Notes under the pieces: generated by a model
Told to the model about the DNA's origin: nothing
Seen by the model: only the letters and a program-made list of their open reading frames with translations
Database searches by the model: none
Shown here: positions 16,776-24,302 of the stretch, one piece after another
How positions within the stretch are numbered: the first letter of the stretch is position 1
Layout of the letters: every line of letters starts with the position of its first letter
Position numbers and translations under genes: made by a program
Origin: an uncultured Prevotella sp.
GTDB lineage: Bacteria > Bacteroidota > Bacteroidia > Bacteroidales > Bacteroidaceae
Direction of reading: 5' to 3'
DNA length: 26,185 nucleotides
NCBI GenBank assembly: GCA_934217675.1
Contig: CAKQCV010000035.1
Coordinates: 1 to 26,185, forward strand

Positions 16776-17243
16776 ATGAAAAGAATTGGCATCATATTCT
16801 ATAGTATATTGCTTTCGCTGCTCGTCATCTTTGTGAGTAGTGGGGTTACTCTCGTGCAGTGCAATCACACTGGCAATATGAGTGTAGCACAGCTATCTAC
16901 GTCATTTGATTACGATGCCGATGATGACTGTTGTGGTATGGAGCCGGAATATCATGATGGTTGTTGCGATATGGATGTTGAAAACTATTGTAGTCACAGT
17001 CATTATGAAAATCTTGACGAGTTACCTTGTATGAACTATACACTCGTCAAGGCTCAGCCTACAAGTTTCTCTAATGCTTTTGTACCTGGTTTCCAACCTT
17101 TATGTTTTATTGTGCCAGACTTTCTCGGGATTCCTGTTGTAAGGTTTGTGCGTGTGGTGGTGAAAGCTTTGTTGCCAGAATGTAACGGACGGCATGGACC
17201 GCCGCGGAGTTATCTGCGGCTTATCACTATTCTTCTTATTTGA
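16776..17243 (+). CDS. Exported Cys/His-rich small protein, probable metal binding
   Basis: This 155-residue protein opens with a signal or anchor segment (IGIIFYSILLSLLVIFVSS, 4-22) and has nine cysteines. Most cluster in an acidic patch: DCCGM (51-55), DGCCDM (61-66) and YCSHSH (71-76), with His60, His74 and His76 close by. The C-terminus is basic, HGPPRSYLRLITILLI. I recognise this layout (short exported protein, Cys/His/Asp-rich middle, PPR-Y-L-like tail) from Bacteroidetes genes next to metal-linked TonB receptors, but cannot name an established function. Position 139 nt ahead of the receptor and operon suggests a periplasmic metal buffer or sensor. That is inference. Confidence 0.7.
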   Translation: MKRIGIIFYSILLSLLVIFVSSGVTLVQCNHTGNMSVAQLSTSFDYDADDDCCGMEPEYHDGCCDMDVENYCSHSHYENLDELPCMNYTLVKAQPTSFSNAFVPGFQPLCFIVPDFLGIPVVRFVRVVVKALLPECNGRHGPPRSYLRLITILLI

Positions 17244-17372
17244 TTTTATCCCTTTATTGCTTATGCGGAGACACGGTTCACCGCAGGGCTTCTTGCTATT
17301 TTCTCTTTACAACAAGGTTGCAAAGTAAAAGTAGTATTTTTACATTTACAATCAAGATAGGATAAAATCAAA
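17239..17372 (+). promoter_or_regulatory. Structured gap between Cys-rich protein and TonB receptor genes
   Basis: TTTGATTTTATCC (17239-17251) and GGATAAAATCAAA (17360-17372) are perfect 13-bp complements enclosing nearly the whole gap. Inside are a TGCGG/CCGCA hairpin (17264-17285) and a 21-codon ORF (17263-17328, starting MRRHGSPQ). The distal arm ends 9 nt before the receptor ATG, so pairing could affect translation initiation. No known riboswitch class is evident. Confidence 0.4.
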
Positions 17373-17381
17373 AATAGAATA

Positions 17382-19436
17382 ATGAACAAATATATAGCAT
17401 CAACATTTTTTGCCATCGCTTCTGTGACAGCAATGGCACAGAACAATGAGAATATAACTACAGACTCCATCCACTCTGAGCACAAGCTGCAGGGCGTAAC
17501 AGTGAAATCTACCGCCACTCGCCGTATGGCAGGTGCTTTGAATGGTATGGTTATGGGTAGACAGGAACTCTTCAAGGCTGCTTGCTGCAACTTGGGAGAG
17601 AGTTTTCAGAATAATCCATCGGTAGATGTGAACTATAGTGATGCAACTACTGGAGCTAAGCAAATAAAACTACTTGGACTTGCCGGAACTTACGTGCAGA
17701 TGCTAACCGAAAACCTGCCCAATTATCGTGGTGCCGCCACTCCATACTCTCTTGGGTATGTGCCTGGACCGTGGATGAATTCTATTCAGGTGTCAAAGGG
17801 ATGTGCTTCTGTAAAAAACGGCTATGAGTCTATTACCGGACAAATCAATGTGAATTTCCTTCAGCCGGAGAGTGAGAAAAAAACGGAGATAAATTTATTT
17901 GGAGATACTGATAGTCGTATTGAGGCAAACGTTACATCAAACTTTCATCTCAACAACAAACTGTCTACAGAGATCCTTACACATTACGAAAATCAGTTCA
18001 AGAAACATGATGAGAACGGTGACGGTTTTATCGATAAACCAGCTGTACGTCAAGTACATCTGCAGAACCGCTGGGCATATCTCGGTGATAAGTATATCTT
18101 CCATGGTGGAATTACAGCACTGCTTGAGAAACGAGAGAGTGGACAGACTCACGACCACGAGACTTCTTACAATGGTATAGGTGAGTCTATTCCTGCTGGC
18201 GATGCGTATAAAAATCACCAGGCACGCTACAAAATAGGCATTGATACAAAGCGCTATGAAGGATATATGAAGCATGCCTATATAATAGACAAGGAGAAGG
18301 AAATGAACATTGCCCTCATGACATCGGCGTCGATGCACGAACTGAATGCCAACTACGGATTGAAGACATACGATATTAATGAGAAGAACCTATATGCTTC
18401 GCTTATGTATGAAACAAACTTCACAAAGATGCATAATCTATCTGTAGGATTTAGTTTGACCCACGACTATCTGAAGCAAAATTACTTTCTCGATGAGAAG
18501 AATCAAACTCGTTATTTCTTCAATGAGAAAGAAACTGTTCCCGGAGCCTATACACAGTATACTTTTAACTGGAACCACAAGATAACAGCAATGGCTGGTT
18601 TCCGCATAGACTACAGTTCGGTATACGGCACATTCTATACACCGCGTTTCAATGTGAAATTTTCGCCGGCACAGTTCTTCACTCTTCGTCTCTCTGCAGG
18701 AAAGGCATATCGTTCGGTTCATGCCTTTGCCGAAAATAACTATCTCCTTGCCAGTGGCAGAACATTCAAAGTAGCACCGCTTGATCAGGAGAAGGCATGG
18801 AACTATGGTGCAACAACGGCTTGGAACTTCCAATTGTTCGGCAGACTTATGAAACTTAATTTAGAATATTTCTATACTAGATTCAGCAATCAGGCAGTGG
18901 TAGACTATGATTCCAATCCGTCGGAGATAGCAATAACAAACCTCAGTGGCAAATCATATTCACATACTTTCCAGGCTGATGCTACCTATGAACCAATCAA
19001 TGGTCTTCAAGTCACTGCAGCTTATCGCTTGAACGATGTGAAGACAACATACGGTGGTGAATTGCTTGAAAAACCGCTTCAAAGCAAATATAAGGCACTA
19101 CTTGCCCTATCATACAAGACACCGCTCGAACTGTGGCAGTTTGACCTTAACTTGCAGCTCAATGGTGGCGGTAGAATGCCGAAACCATACACCTTTGCCG
19201 ATGGTACAATGTCGTGGAATAACCGTTTCCATGCATACGAGCAACTCTCTCTTCAGGTAACACGCTGGTTTCGCCACTTCTCTGTATATGTTGGCGGTGA
19301 GAACCTGACAAATTTCAAGCAGAAGCACCCTATCGTAAATGCTGAAAAGCCATGGAGTAGCGAGTTTGAACCTACGATGGTGTGGGGACCTGTGCTTGGC
19401 AGAATGTTCTATGCAGGAATAAGAGTTACTATATAA
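17382..19436 (+). CDS. TonB-dependent outer-membrane receptor, probable metal or metallophore uptake
   Basis: This 684-residue receptor has a signal peptide (MNKYIASTFFAIASVTAMAQ), a short plug and a long beta-barrel ending YAGIRVTI. In the plug are CCNLGESFQNNPSVDV (67-82), TGAKQIKLLGLAGTYVQML and PGPWMNSIQVSKG. It is much shorter than SusC and has no SusD partner, which fits siderophore, heme or metal receptors more than glycan import. The vicinal Cys pair at the start of the plug is unusual and could coordinate metal. The P1B ATPase gene follows after 18 nt, which points to copper or a similar soft metal as cargo. Cargo is inference from context. Confidence 0.85.
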   Translation: MNKYIASTFFAIASVTAMAQNNENITTDSIHSEHKLQGVTVKSTATRRMAGALNGMVMGRQELFKAACCNLGESFQNNPSVDVNYSDATTGAKQIKLLGLAGTYVQMLTENLPNYRGAATPYSLGYVPGPWMNSIQVSKGCASVKNGYESITGQINVNFLQPESEKKTEINLFGDTDSRIEANVTSNFHLNNKLSTEILTHYENQFKKHDENGDGFIDKPAVRQVHLQNRWAYLGDKYIFHGGITALLEKRESGQTHDHETSYNGIGESIPAGDAYKNHQARYKIGIDTKRYEGYMKHAYIIDKEKEMNIALMTSASMHELNANYGLKTYDINEKNLYASLMYETNFTKMHNLSVGFSLTHDYLKQNYFLDEKNQTRYFFNEKETVPGAYTQYTFNWNHKITAMAGFRIDYSSVYGTFYTPRFNVKFSPAQFFTLRLSAGKAYRSVHAFAENNYLLASGRTFKVAPLDQEKAWNYGATTAWNFQLFGRLMKLNLEYFYTRFSNQAVVDYDSNPSEIAITNLSGKSYSHTFQADATYEPINGLQVTAAYRLNDVKTTYGGELLEKPLQSKYKALLALSYKTPLELWQFDLNLQLNGGGRMPKPYTFADGTMSWNNRFHAYEQLSLQVTRWFRHFSVYVGGENLTNFKQKHPIVNAEKPWSSEFEPTMVWGPVLGRMFYAGIRVTI

Positions 19437-19454
19437 AAAGGAGAAATAGAATAA

Positions 19455-21455
19455 ATGAAACAGACAGTAGTAGTCATGGGCATGGCATGCTCGGTGTGTG
19501 CCGCCAATGTTGAGAAGAAACTTTCTTCGCTGAAGGGAGTGAACAGTGCTTCTGTATCGCTTGTAGGTAGAACGGCATTGATTGATTTCGACCCTTCAAT
19601 AATTACACTTCAGGATATGAAGCGCGAGATAAGTGAGATAGGATATGATATGGTGATAGAGTCTAACCGTAATGTGGAGGAGATTGCTCGTAGGGAATAT
19701 ACTGTATTAAAGCGCAAGACAATCCTTTCATGGTTTTTCGCCATACTCACGATGGTTGTGTCTATGGGGTGGGTAAATCTTTTTAGCTCTGATGCCGGCA
19801 TGGATGACAGCCATAGTATGAGCGGTATGAACAATCCGTTTTCCAATCAGCTCTGTCTTATACTCGCTCTATTGAATATGGTGTATTGCGGGCGACAGTT
19901 TTACATCTCTGCCTTCAAGCAGCTGCGCCACCGTACTGCAAACATGGATTCGCTTGTTGCTTTGAGCACCATCGTTGCTTTCCTTTTCAGTACTTTCAAT
20001 ACTTTTTGGGGTGAACAAGTATGGGGGGCGCGTGGCATAGAGTGGCACACTTATTTCGATGCCTCCGTGATGATAATAACCTTTGTACTTACAGGGCGTT
20101 GTCTTGAGGAAAGAGCAAAAGACAGTACGGCATCAAGCATCCGTCAACTTATGGGGATGCAACCAAAGACAGCGCGTATAGTGAACGGTGATGATTTGCA
20201 TGACGTGCCTCTCTCGGCTATAGCCTATGGTGATATTCTTGAAGTGAGAGCAGGAGAGAAGATACCGGTAGACGGTACTGTAGTCTCTGCCGATAGCTTT
20301 ATGACTCCAGATGCGGCATACGTGGATGAGGCGATGATAAGCGGTGAGCCAGCACCGGTTGCAAAACACACTGGTGATAGGGTGATTGCCGGAACAATAC
20401 CCAGCCAGGGAAAGCTTCGCATGAGAGCGCAGCAAGTGGGCGAGAAGACAGCCTTGGCACAAATAATTCGAATGGTACAAGAAGCTCAGTCGTCAAAAGC
20501 TCCTGTGCAGCGATTGGTTGATAAAGCTGCTCTTGTCTTTGTTCCGGTTATTATGGGCATATCTCTACTCACGTTTGCTGTATGGCTTGCCATAGGTGGT
20601 GTGACAGCATTACCACAGGCTATCATGTCTTCAGTTTCCGTGCTTGTCATAGCGTGTCCGTGTGCTATGGGACTTGCTACTCCGACAGCCTTGATGGTTG
20701 GTATCGGAAAGGCTGCACGTAGCCATATCCTCATCAAGGATTCTGTGGCTCTTGAAAATCTGCGTAAGGTGAATGCCCTTGTAATAGACAAGACTGGTAC
20801 GCTTACCATCCCCAACCAGAATATTGATTTCACGAAAACCGATGATATTTCCGCTTTGGTTAGTGGTGACGAAAAAACTTTGCATACAGTTTTAGAGACC
20901 CGCGAAACCCTCAAACCACATGCTGCCAAGGCAATGGCATTGCTTCAAAATGAAGGCATAGATGTGTATATGATGAGTGGTGACAGGGAGGAGGCTGCCC
21001 ACTATTGGGCTGAGAAGGCAGGAATCAGCCACTATAGAAGTAAGGTGAAACCTGATGACAAGCAGGCTTTGGTAAGGAAGTTGCAGAATGAAGGCAAGCG
21101 AGTGATGATGGTGGGCGATGGAATAAACGACACCCAGGCTTTGGCTCTTGCTGATGTTAGCATGGCGATAGGCAAGGGTACTGACATTGCCATGGACGTG
21201 GCACAGGTAACGCTTATGGGTGATGACTTGATGGCGATTCCTGATGCCGTACGACTAAGTAGGCGAACTGTAGGCATGATATGGCAAAACTTGTTTTGGG
21301 CTTTCGTATATAATATTGTGTGTATCCCGTTAGCTGCCGGTGCTTTGCATCTCTTTGGTATTGATTTCCAAATTACGCCGATGTGGGCGAGTGCCTTGAT
21401 GTCATGTTCGAGCGTTAGTGTTGTGCTTAACTCTTTGCGCTTGAAATTCGTTTAA
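19455..21455 (+). CDS. Cu+-type P1B ATPase with reduced nucleotide-binding domain
   Basis: This 666-residue CPx-type ATPase is a membrane pump for Cu+ or Ag+. One N-terminal HMA domain carries MACSVCAANV (Cys12, Cys15). Further motifs are SGEP (296-299, A domain), CPC (401-403), DKTGTLT with phosphorylated Asp445, MSGD (507-510) and GDGIND (554-559). TM7 has YN and TM8 has MSCSS, completing the copper signature. A Met/His-rich loop (DDSHSMSGMNN, 117-127) follows TM1. Oddity: only about 62 residues separate Asp445 from MSGD, against about 150 in E. coli CopA. The ATP-binding N domain, including the HP motif, is essentially missing, with the frame open throughout. The fifth-gene HMA chaperone may deliver its metal. 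Confidence 0.9.
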   Translation: MKQTVVVMGMACSVCAANVEKKLSSLKGVNSASVSLVGRTALIDFDPSIITLQDMKREISEIGYDMVIESNRNVEEIARREYTVLKRKTILSWFFAILTMVVSMGWVNLFSSDAGMDDSHSMSGMNNPFSNQLCLILALLNMVYCGRQFYISAFKQLRHRTANMDSLVALSTIVAFLFSTFNTFWGEQVWGARGIEWHTYFDASVMIITFVLTGRCLEERAKDSTASSIRQLMGMQPKTARIVNGDDLHDVPLSAIAYGDILEVRAGEKIPVDGTVVSADSFMTPDAAYVDEAMISGEPAPVAKHTGDRVIAGTIPSQGKLRMRAQQVGEKTALAQIIRMVQEAQSSKAPVQRLVDKAALVFVPVIMGISLLTFAVWLAIGGVTALPQAIMSSVSVLVIACPCAMGLATPTALMVGIGKAARSHILIKDSVALENLRKVNALVIDKTGTLTIPNQNIDFTKTDDISALVSGDEKTLHTVLETRETLKPHAAKAMALLQNEGIDVYMMSGDREEAAHYWAEKAGISHYRSKVKPDDKQALVRKLQNEGKRVMMVGDGINDTQALALADVSMAIGKGTDIAMDVAQVTLMGDDLMAIPDAVRLSRRTVGMIWQNLFWAFVYNIVCIPLAAGALHLFGIDFQITPMWASALMSCSSVSVVLNSLRLKFV

Positions 21456-21479
21456 AAGTAAAATGACAGTAAGATAGCA

Positions 21480-22586
21480 ATGAAACAAATGAGAGATATG
21501 AAAAAGGTAAATAAATTACAACAGTTATGCTGTCTTGCCATTAGTTTGCTCATCGTATCATCACTCGCCATCGTGAAGTATGGCGAGTGGATGGGGGTAG
21601 ACCTTAAGGCTAAGGCTGAAGTGGTGGTAAACGATACTTTGCGAACGTTGAAAGACGGTTCGATGGTAATAAATACCTCTTCTTTAGCATCTGACATTTC
21701 TGGTTATGCCGGAAAAGTTCCGCTTGAAATCATCGTAAAAGATGATAAGGTACAAGGGGTAAAAGCACTGCCTAATGACGAGACCGATGATTTCTTTAAC
21801 GAAGCATCAAAGCTTCTGTCAAAATGGAACGGCAAGACCATTGATGATGCATTGAACATGAAAGTTGATGCCGTATCGGGTGCCACATTTTCTTCAAAGG
21901 CAATTATTGGAAATATGCAACGAGGACTGGATTATGCCAAAACTGTCGCTTCTCGTTCTGCATTGTCCTCTACTACGGAATCTTCCAATTTCGAATGTTC
22001 TGCGAAAAACATATTAGGACTTTTTGTGGTGCTGATGGCAGCCATACTGCCCCTTTTCATCAAGAACAAGAAGTATCTATTCCTCCAGTTAATACTTAAT
22101 ATCGTAGTCTTGGGATTTTGGTGTGGTTCATTTCTTTCCTATACAGCTCTTTTGGGATACACGGCACACGGGATTAGCATCATGAGCATGTTGATACAGT
22201 TTATTATGATTGTTATAGCCTTTCTGTATCCTCTGTTAGGAAAGAAATCATACTATTGCACCCATGTGTGTCCTTTTGGATCATTGCAGTATGTTGCAGG
22301 TCAATGTGTGAGATATAAAGTAAGGATGAATCAAAATACATTAAGACGGTTGGACACATTCCGTCAAGTGGTGTGGGCATTGCTCATGCTCTGTATCTGG
22401 AGCGGAGTGTGGGTTGACTGGATAGACTACGAGCCGTTCACGGCATTTGTATTTCATTCGGCATCATGGGCGGTAATCACGTTGGCAACAGTATTTGTGC
22501 TGCTGTCGTTTGTTGTAACCCGTCCGTATTGTCGCTTCGTATGTCCAGTGGGAACACTTTTGAGAATCAGTCAAAACATCAAATAG
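21480..22586 (+). CDS. Membrane electron carrier: FMN-binding plus NosR/NapH-like 4Fe-4S domain
   Basis: This 368-residue protein starts with a membrane anchor (about 16-33). A periplasmic FMN-binding domain of the RnfG/NqrC/NosR type follows (about 45-155), with DAVSGAT (130-136), matching the ApbE flavinylation consensus; Thr136 would carry covalent FMN. Several membrane segments then span about 176-345. Two cysteine motifs flank them in the manner of NosR and NapH: CTHVCP (260-265) and CRFVCP (351-356). No C-terminal ferredoxin domain is present. It likely moves electrons across the inner membrane to a periplasmic acceptor. In-frame ATGs at 21489 and 21498 are alternative starts. It lies 24 nt behind the ATPase and 15 nt ahead of the flavoenzyme gene. 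Confidence 0.82.
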   Translation: MKQMRDMKKVNKLQQLCCLAISLLIVSSLAIVKYGEWMGVDLKAKAEVVVNDTLRTLKDGSMVINTSSLASDISGYAGKVPLEIIVKDDKVQGVKALPNDETDDFFNEASKLLSKWNGKTIDDALNMKVDAVSGATFSSKAIIGNMQRGLDYAKTVASRSALSSTTESSNFECSAKNILGLFVVLMAAILPLFIKNKKYLFLQLILNIVVLGFWCGSFLSYTALLGYTAHGISIMSMLIQFIMIVIAFLYPLLGKKSYYCTHVCPFGSLQYVAGQCVRYKVRMNQNTLRRLDTFRQVVWALLMLCIWSGVWVDWIDYEPFTAFVFHSASWAVITLATVFVLLSFVVTRPYCRFVCPVGTLLRISQNIK

Positions 22587-22601
22587 AACATTATAAATAA
22601 A

Positions 22602-23804
22602 ATGCATATGAAGACTTCAAAGTTATTAATCCTCGTATTGGCAATAGCCTTGGTTATCGTGTCGGCAAGACTTGCCATGGTCGGTTCTGTATCATTACCG
22701 GCAGCAGACTCCAATCAAGACGCAGCAGATGCCGTATACCAAAATATCATGACTCGTGCATCAGTCCGTACTTATTCTGATAAACCCGTTGAGGATGAGA
22801 AAATCGACAAATTGTTGCATGCAGGCATGGCGGCACCATCGGCAGTCAATATCCAACCATGGCATTTCGTTGTGGTAAAGGACAAGGCAATGCTCAAAAA
22901 AATAGCAGAAGCAACGCCAAATGCAGGCATGGCAAAGAATGCTCCTTTGGCAATAGTGGTATGTGGTGATATGACCAATGAGAAGGAAGGTATGGTAAGA
23001 GAGTTCTGGAGTCAAGACGTTTCAGCCGCTACAGAGAATATTCTTCTGCAGGCACATGCTATGGGGCTGGGAGCCGTATGGACGGGCACTTATCCTGATA
23101 AACAACGTTGTACTGCTATCTCCAAACTGCTCAATCTGCCCAATCATATCATTCCTTTCTGTACTGTTGTCATTGGTTATCCAAAAGGAGATACAGCACC
23201 CAAAGACAAGTGGAAACCGGAGAATGTGTCTTACGATTCTTTCGGTATGGGTAAAGACGACAAACCTCTTGCTTCAAATCAAAAGACAAAGGACTTCGAA
23301 GAGTTTGATGTAACAGAACAGTTCCGTTCCAATCCTTTCACATATTTTAAAGGCAAAGGATTGCTGCTTGCTGTTGGCAACAAGAATGATTACAATGAGA
23401 TGACCATTGGATGGGGAGCTCTTGGCAATATATGGGAGAAAGGAATGTCGCTAATGACTGTATATGTGGCACCAGCCAGACATACATTTAAATATATGGA
23501 AAAAGCGAAGTATTTCACTGTAATGGAATTTGACGATTCCCACAAGGATATTCTTGACTATATGGGACACCACAGTGGAAGAGATGGCAATAAGGCTAAG
23601 GCTCTTGGATTGCATACTCGTTTTACAGAGCACGGTACTCCTTATTTCGATGAGGCAAAAACGGTGTTTGAATGTGAAATGATTTATCATGCCCCTTTTG
23701 ACCCTAAGGGATTCGGTGAGATGCCAAAGAAACTTTATTCAGATTTTCCTGCAGGTATTCATTCGATGTATATGGGCAAGATCATTAAGGCGATGAGAAA
23801 ATAA
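22602..23804 (+). CDS. Exported nitroreductase-flavin reductase fusion
   Basis: This 400-residue two-domain flavoprotein has an N-terminal hydrophobic signal or anchor (KLLILVLAIALVIVSARLA, 7-25). The first domain (about 44-200) is nitroreductase-like, with RASVRTYSDKPV (52-62) and APSAVNIQPWHFVVV (78-92), and GLGAVWTGTYP. The second (about 235-400) resembles the flavin reductase-like FMN-binding fold: NEMTIGWGALGNIW, VYVAPARHTF and FTVMEFDD. The signal lacks a twin-arginine motif. Directly behind the FMN/4Fe-4S membrane protein, it is the natural periplasmic electron acceptor of that carrier. The substrate may be a metal chelate, a nitro/quinone compound or free flavin; sequence does not decide. 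An in-frame ATG lies at 22608. Confidence 0.82.
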   Translation: MHMKTSKLLILVLAIALVIVSARLAMVGSVSLPAADSNQDAADAVYQNIMTRASVRTYSDKPVEDEKIDKLLHAGMAAPSAVNIQPWHFVVVKDKAMLKKIAEATPNAGMAKNAPLAIVVCGDMTNEKEGMVREFWSQDVSAATENILLQAHAMGLGAVWTGTYPDKQRCTAISKLLNLPNHIIPFCTVVIGYPKGDTAPKDKWKPENVSYDSFGMGKDDKPLASNQKTKDFEEFDVTEQFRSNPFTYFKGKGLLLAVGNKNDYNEMTIGWGALGNIWEKGMSLMTVYVAPARHTFKYMEKAKYFTVMEFDDSHKDILDYMGHHSGRDGNKAKALGLHTRFTEHGTPYFDEAKTVFECEMIYHAPFDPKGFGEMPKKLYSDFPAGIHSMYMGKIIKAMRK

Positions 23805-23858
23805 ATAAAACATAAAAGTAATTTGTCAATATTGATAATAACTAAAAACAAGAAAGAT

Positions 23859-24185
23859 ATGAAAAAGATTTTATCAATCATCATGATGGCGATGATGACA
23901 CTAACTATTTGTGCTAAGGACATAAAAACAGCAGTCTTTACAACAAATCCGCAAATGCACTGCGAAAAGTGTGAACAAAAAATCAAAGGCAACCTGCGTT
24001 TTGAGCGTGGAGTAAAGAAAATCGTTACAAGCGTGCCTGACCAAACCATAACCATTACCTTTGATGCAGACAAGACAACTGTTGGTAACATAATCAAAGC
24101 TTTTGATAAGATTGGTTATGAAGCTCGCCAACTGAAAGATGGTGAAAAGGTGAATAAAAATGGTGAAAGCTCGTGTGGTATGTAA
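23859..24185 (+). CDS. Exported HMA-domain metallochaperone
   Basis: This 108-residue protein has a signal peptide (KKILSIIMMAMMTLTICAK) and a single heavy-metal-associated domain with the binding motif MHCEKC (33-38). Continuing features typical of HMA folds are GNLRFERGVKKIVTSVPDQTITITFD and AFDKIGYEA. The tail ends SSCGM, adding a fifth cysteine close to the C-terminus. It probably carries Cu+ or a related soft metal in the periplasm. The ATG at 23859 is chosen over an in-frame TTG at 23823, which would place charged residues ahead of the signal. It ends the metal/redox cluster, with a terminator hairpin 22 nt downstream. Confidence 0.85.
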   Translation: MKKILSIIMMAMMTLTICAKDIKTAVFTTNPQMHCEKCEQKIKGNLRFERGVKKIVTSVPDQTITITFDADKTTVGNIIKAFDKIGYEARQLKDGEKVNKNGESSCGM

Positions 24186-24192
24186 AGTATAT

Positions 24193-24223
24193 TTTGTGTT
24201 GTGAATAAAAAACGCTAACTTTG
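24193..24223 (+). promoter_or_regulatory. mrp promoter nested in terminator
   Basis: TTTG (24193-24196) and TAACTTTG (24216-24223) are 19 nt apart, a near-ideal Bacteroidetes promoter. The -7 element overlaps the end of the left stem arm of the hairpin at 24208-24250. Transcription would begin near 24230, in the loop, so the new transcript carries only the right arm. Confidence 0.65.
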
Positions 24224-24250
24224 CAGTTAACTCTGTATAGTAGCGTTTTT
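24208..24250 (+). terminator. Intrinsic terminator of metal/redox cluster
   Basis: AAAAACGCTA (24208-24217) pairs perfectly with TAGCGTTTTT (24241-24250) around a 23-nt loop, and the right arm ends in a T-run. It lies 22 nt after the HMA gene stop. Confidence 0.65.
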
Positions 24251-24302
24251 CTTGTTTGCTACAACTACAGATATATATTATGAATTATAAATATAAATAA
24301 AC

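Noticed and set aside
20787..20983. Frameshift or pseudogene in the P1B ATPase gene
   Set aside because: The frame is continuous from start to stop, with intact motifs on both sides of the missing domain, so the shortening is in frame.
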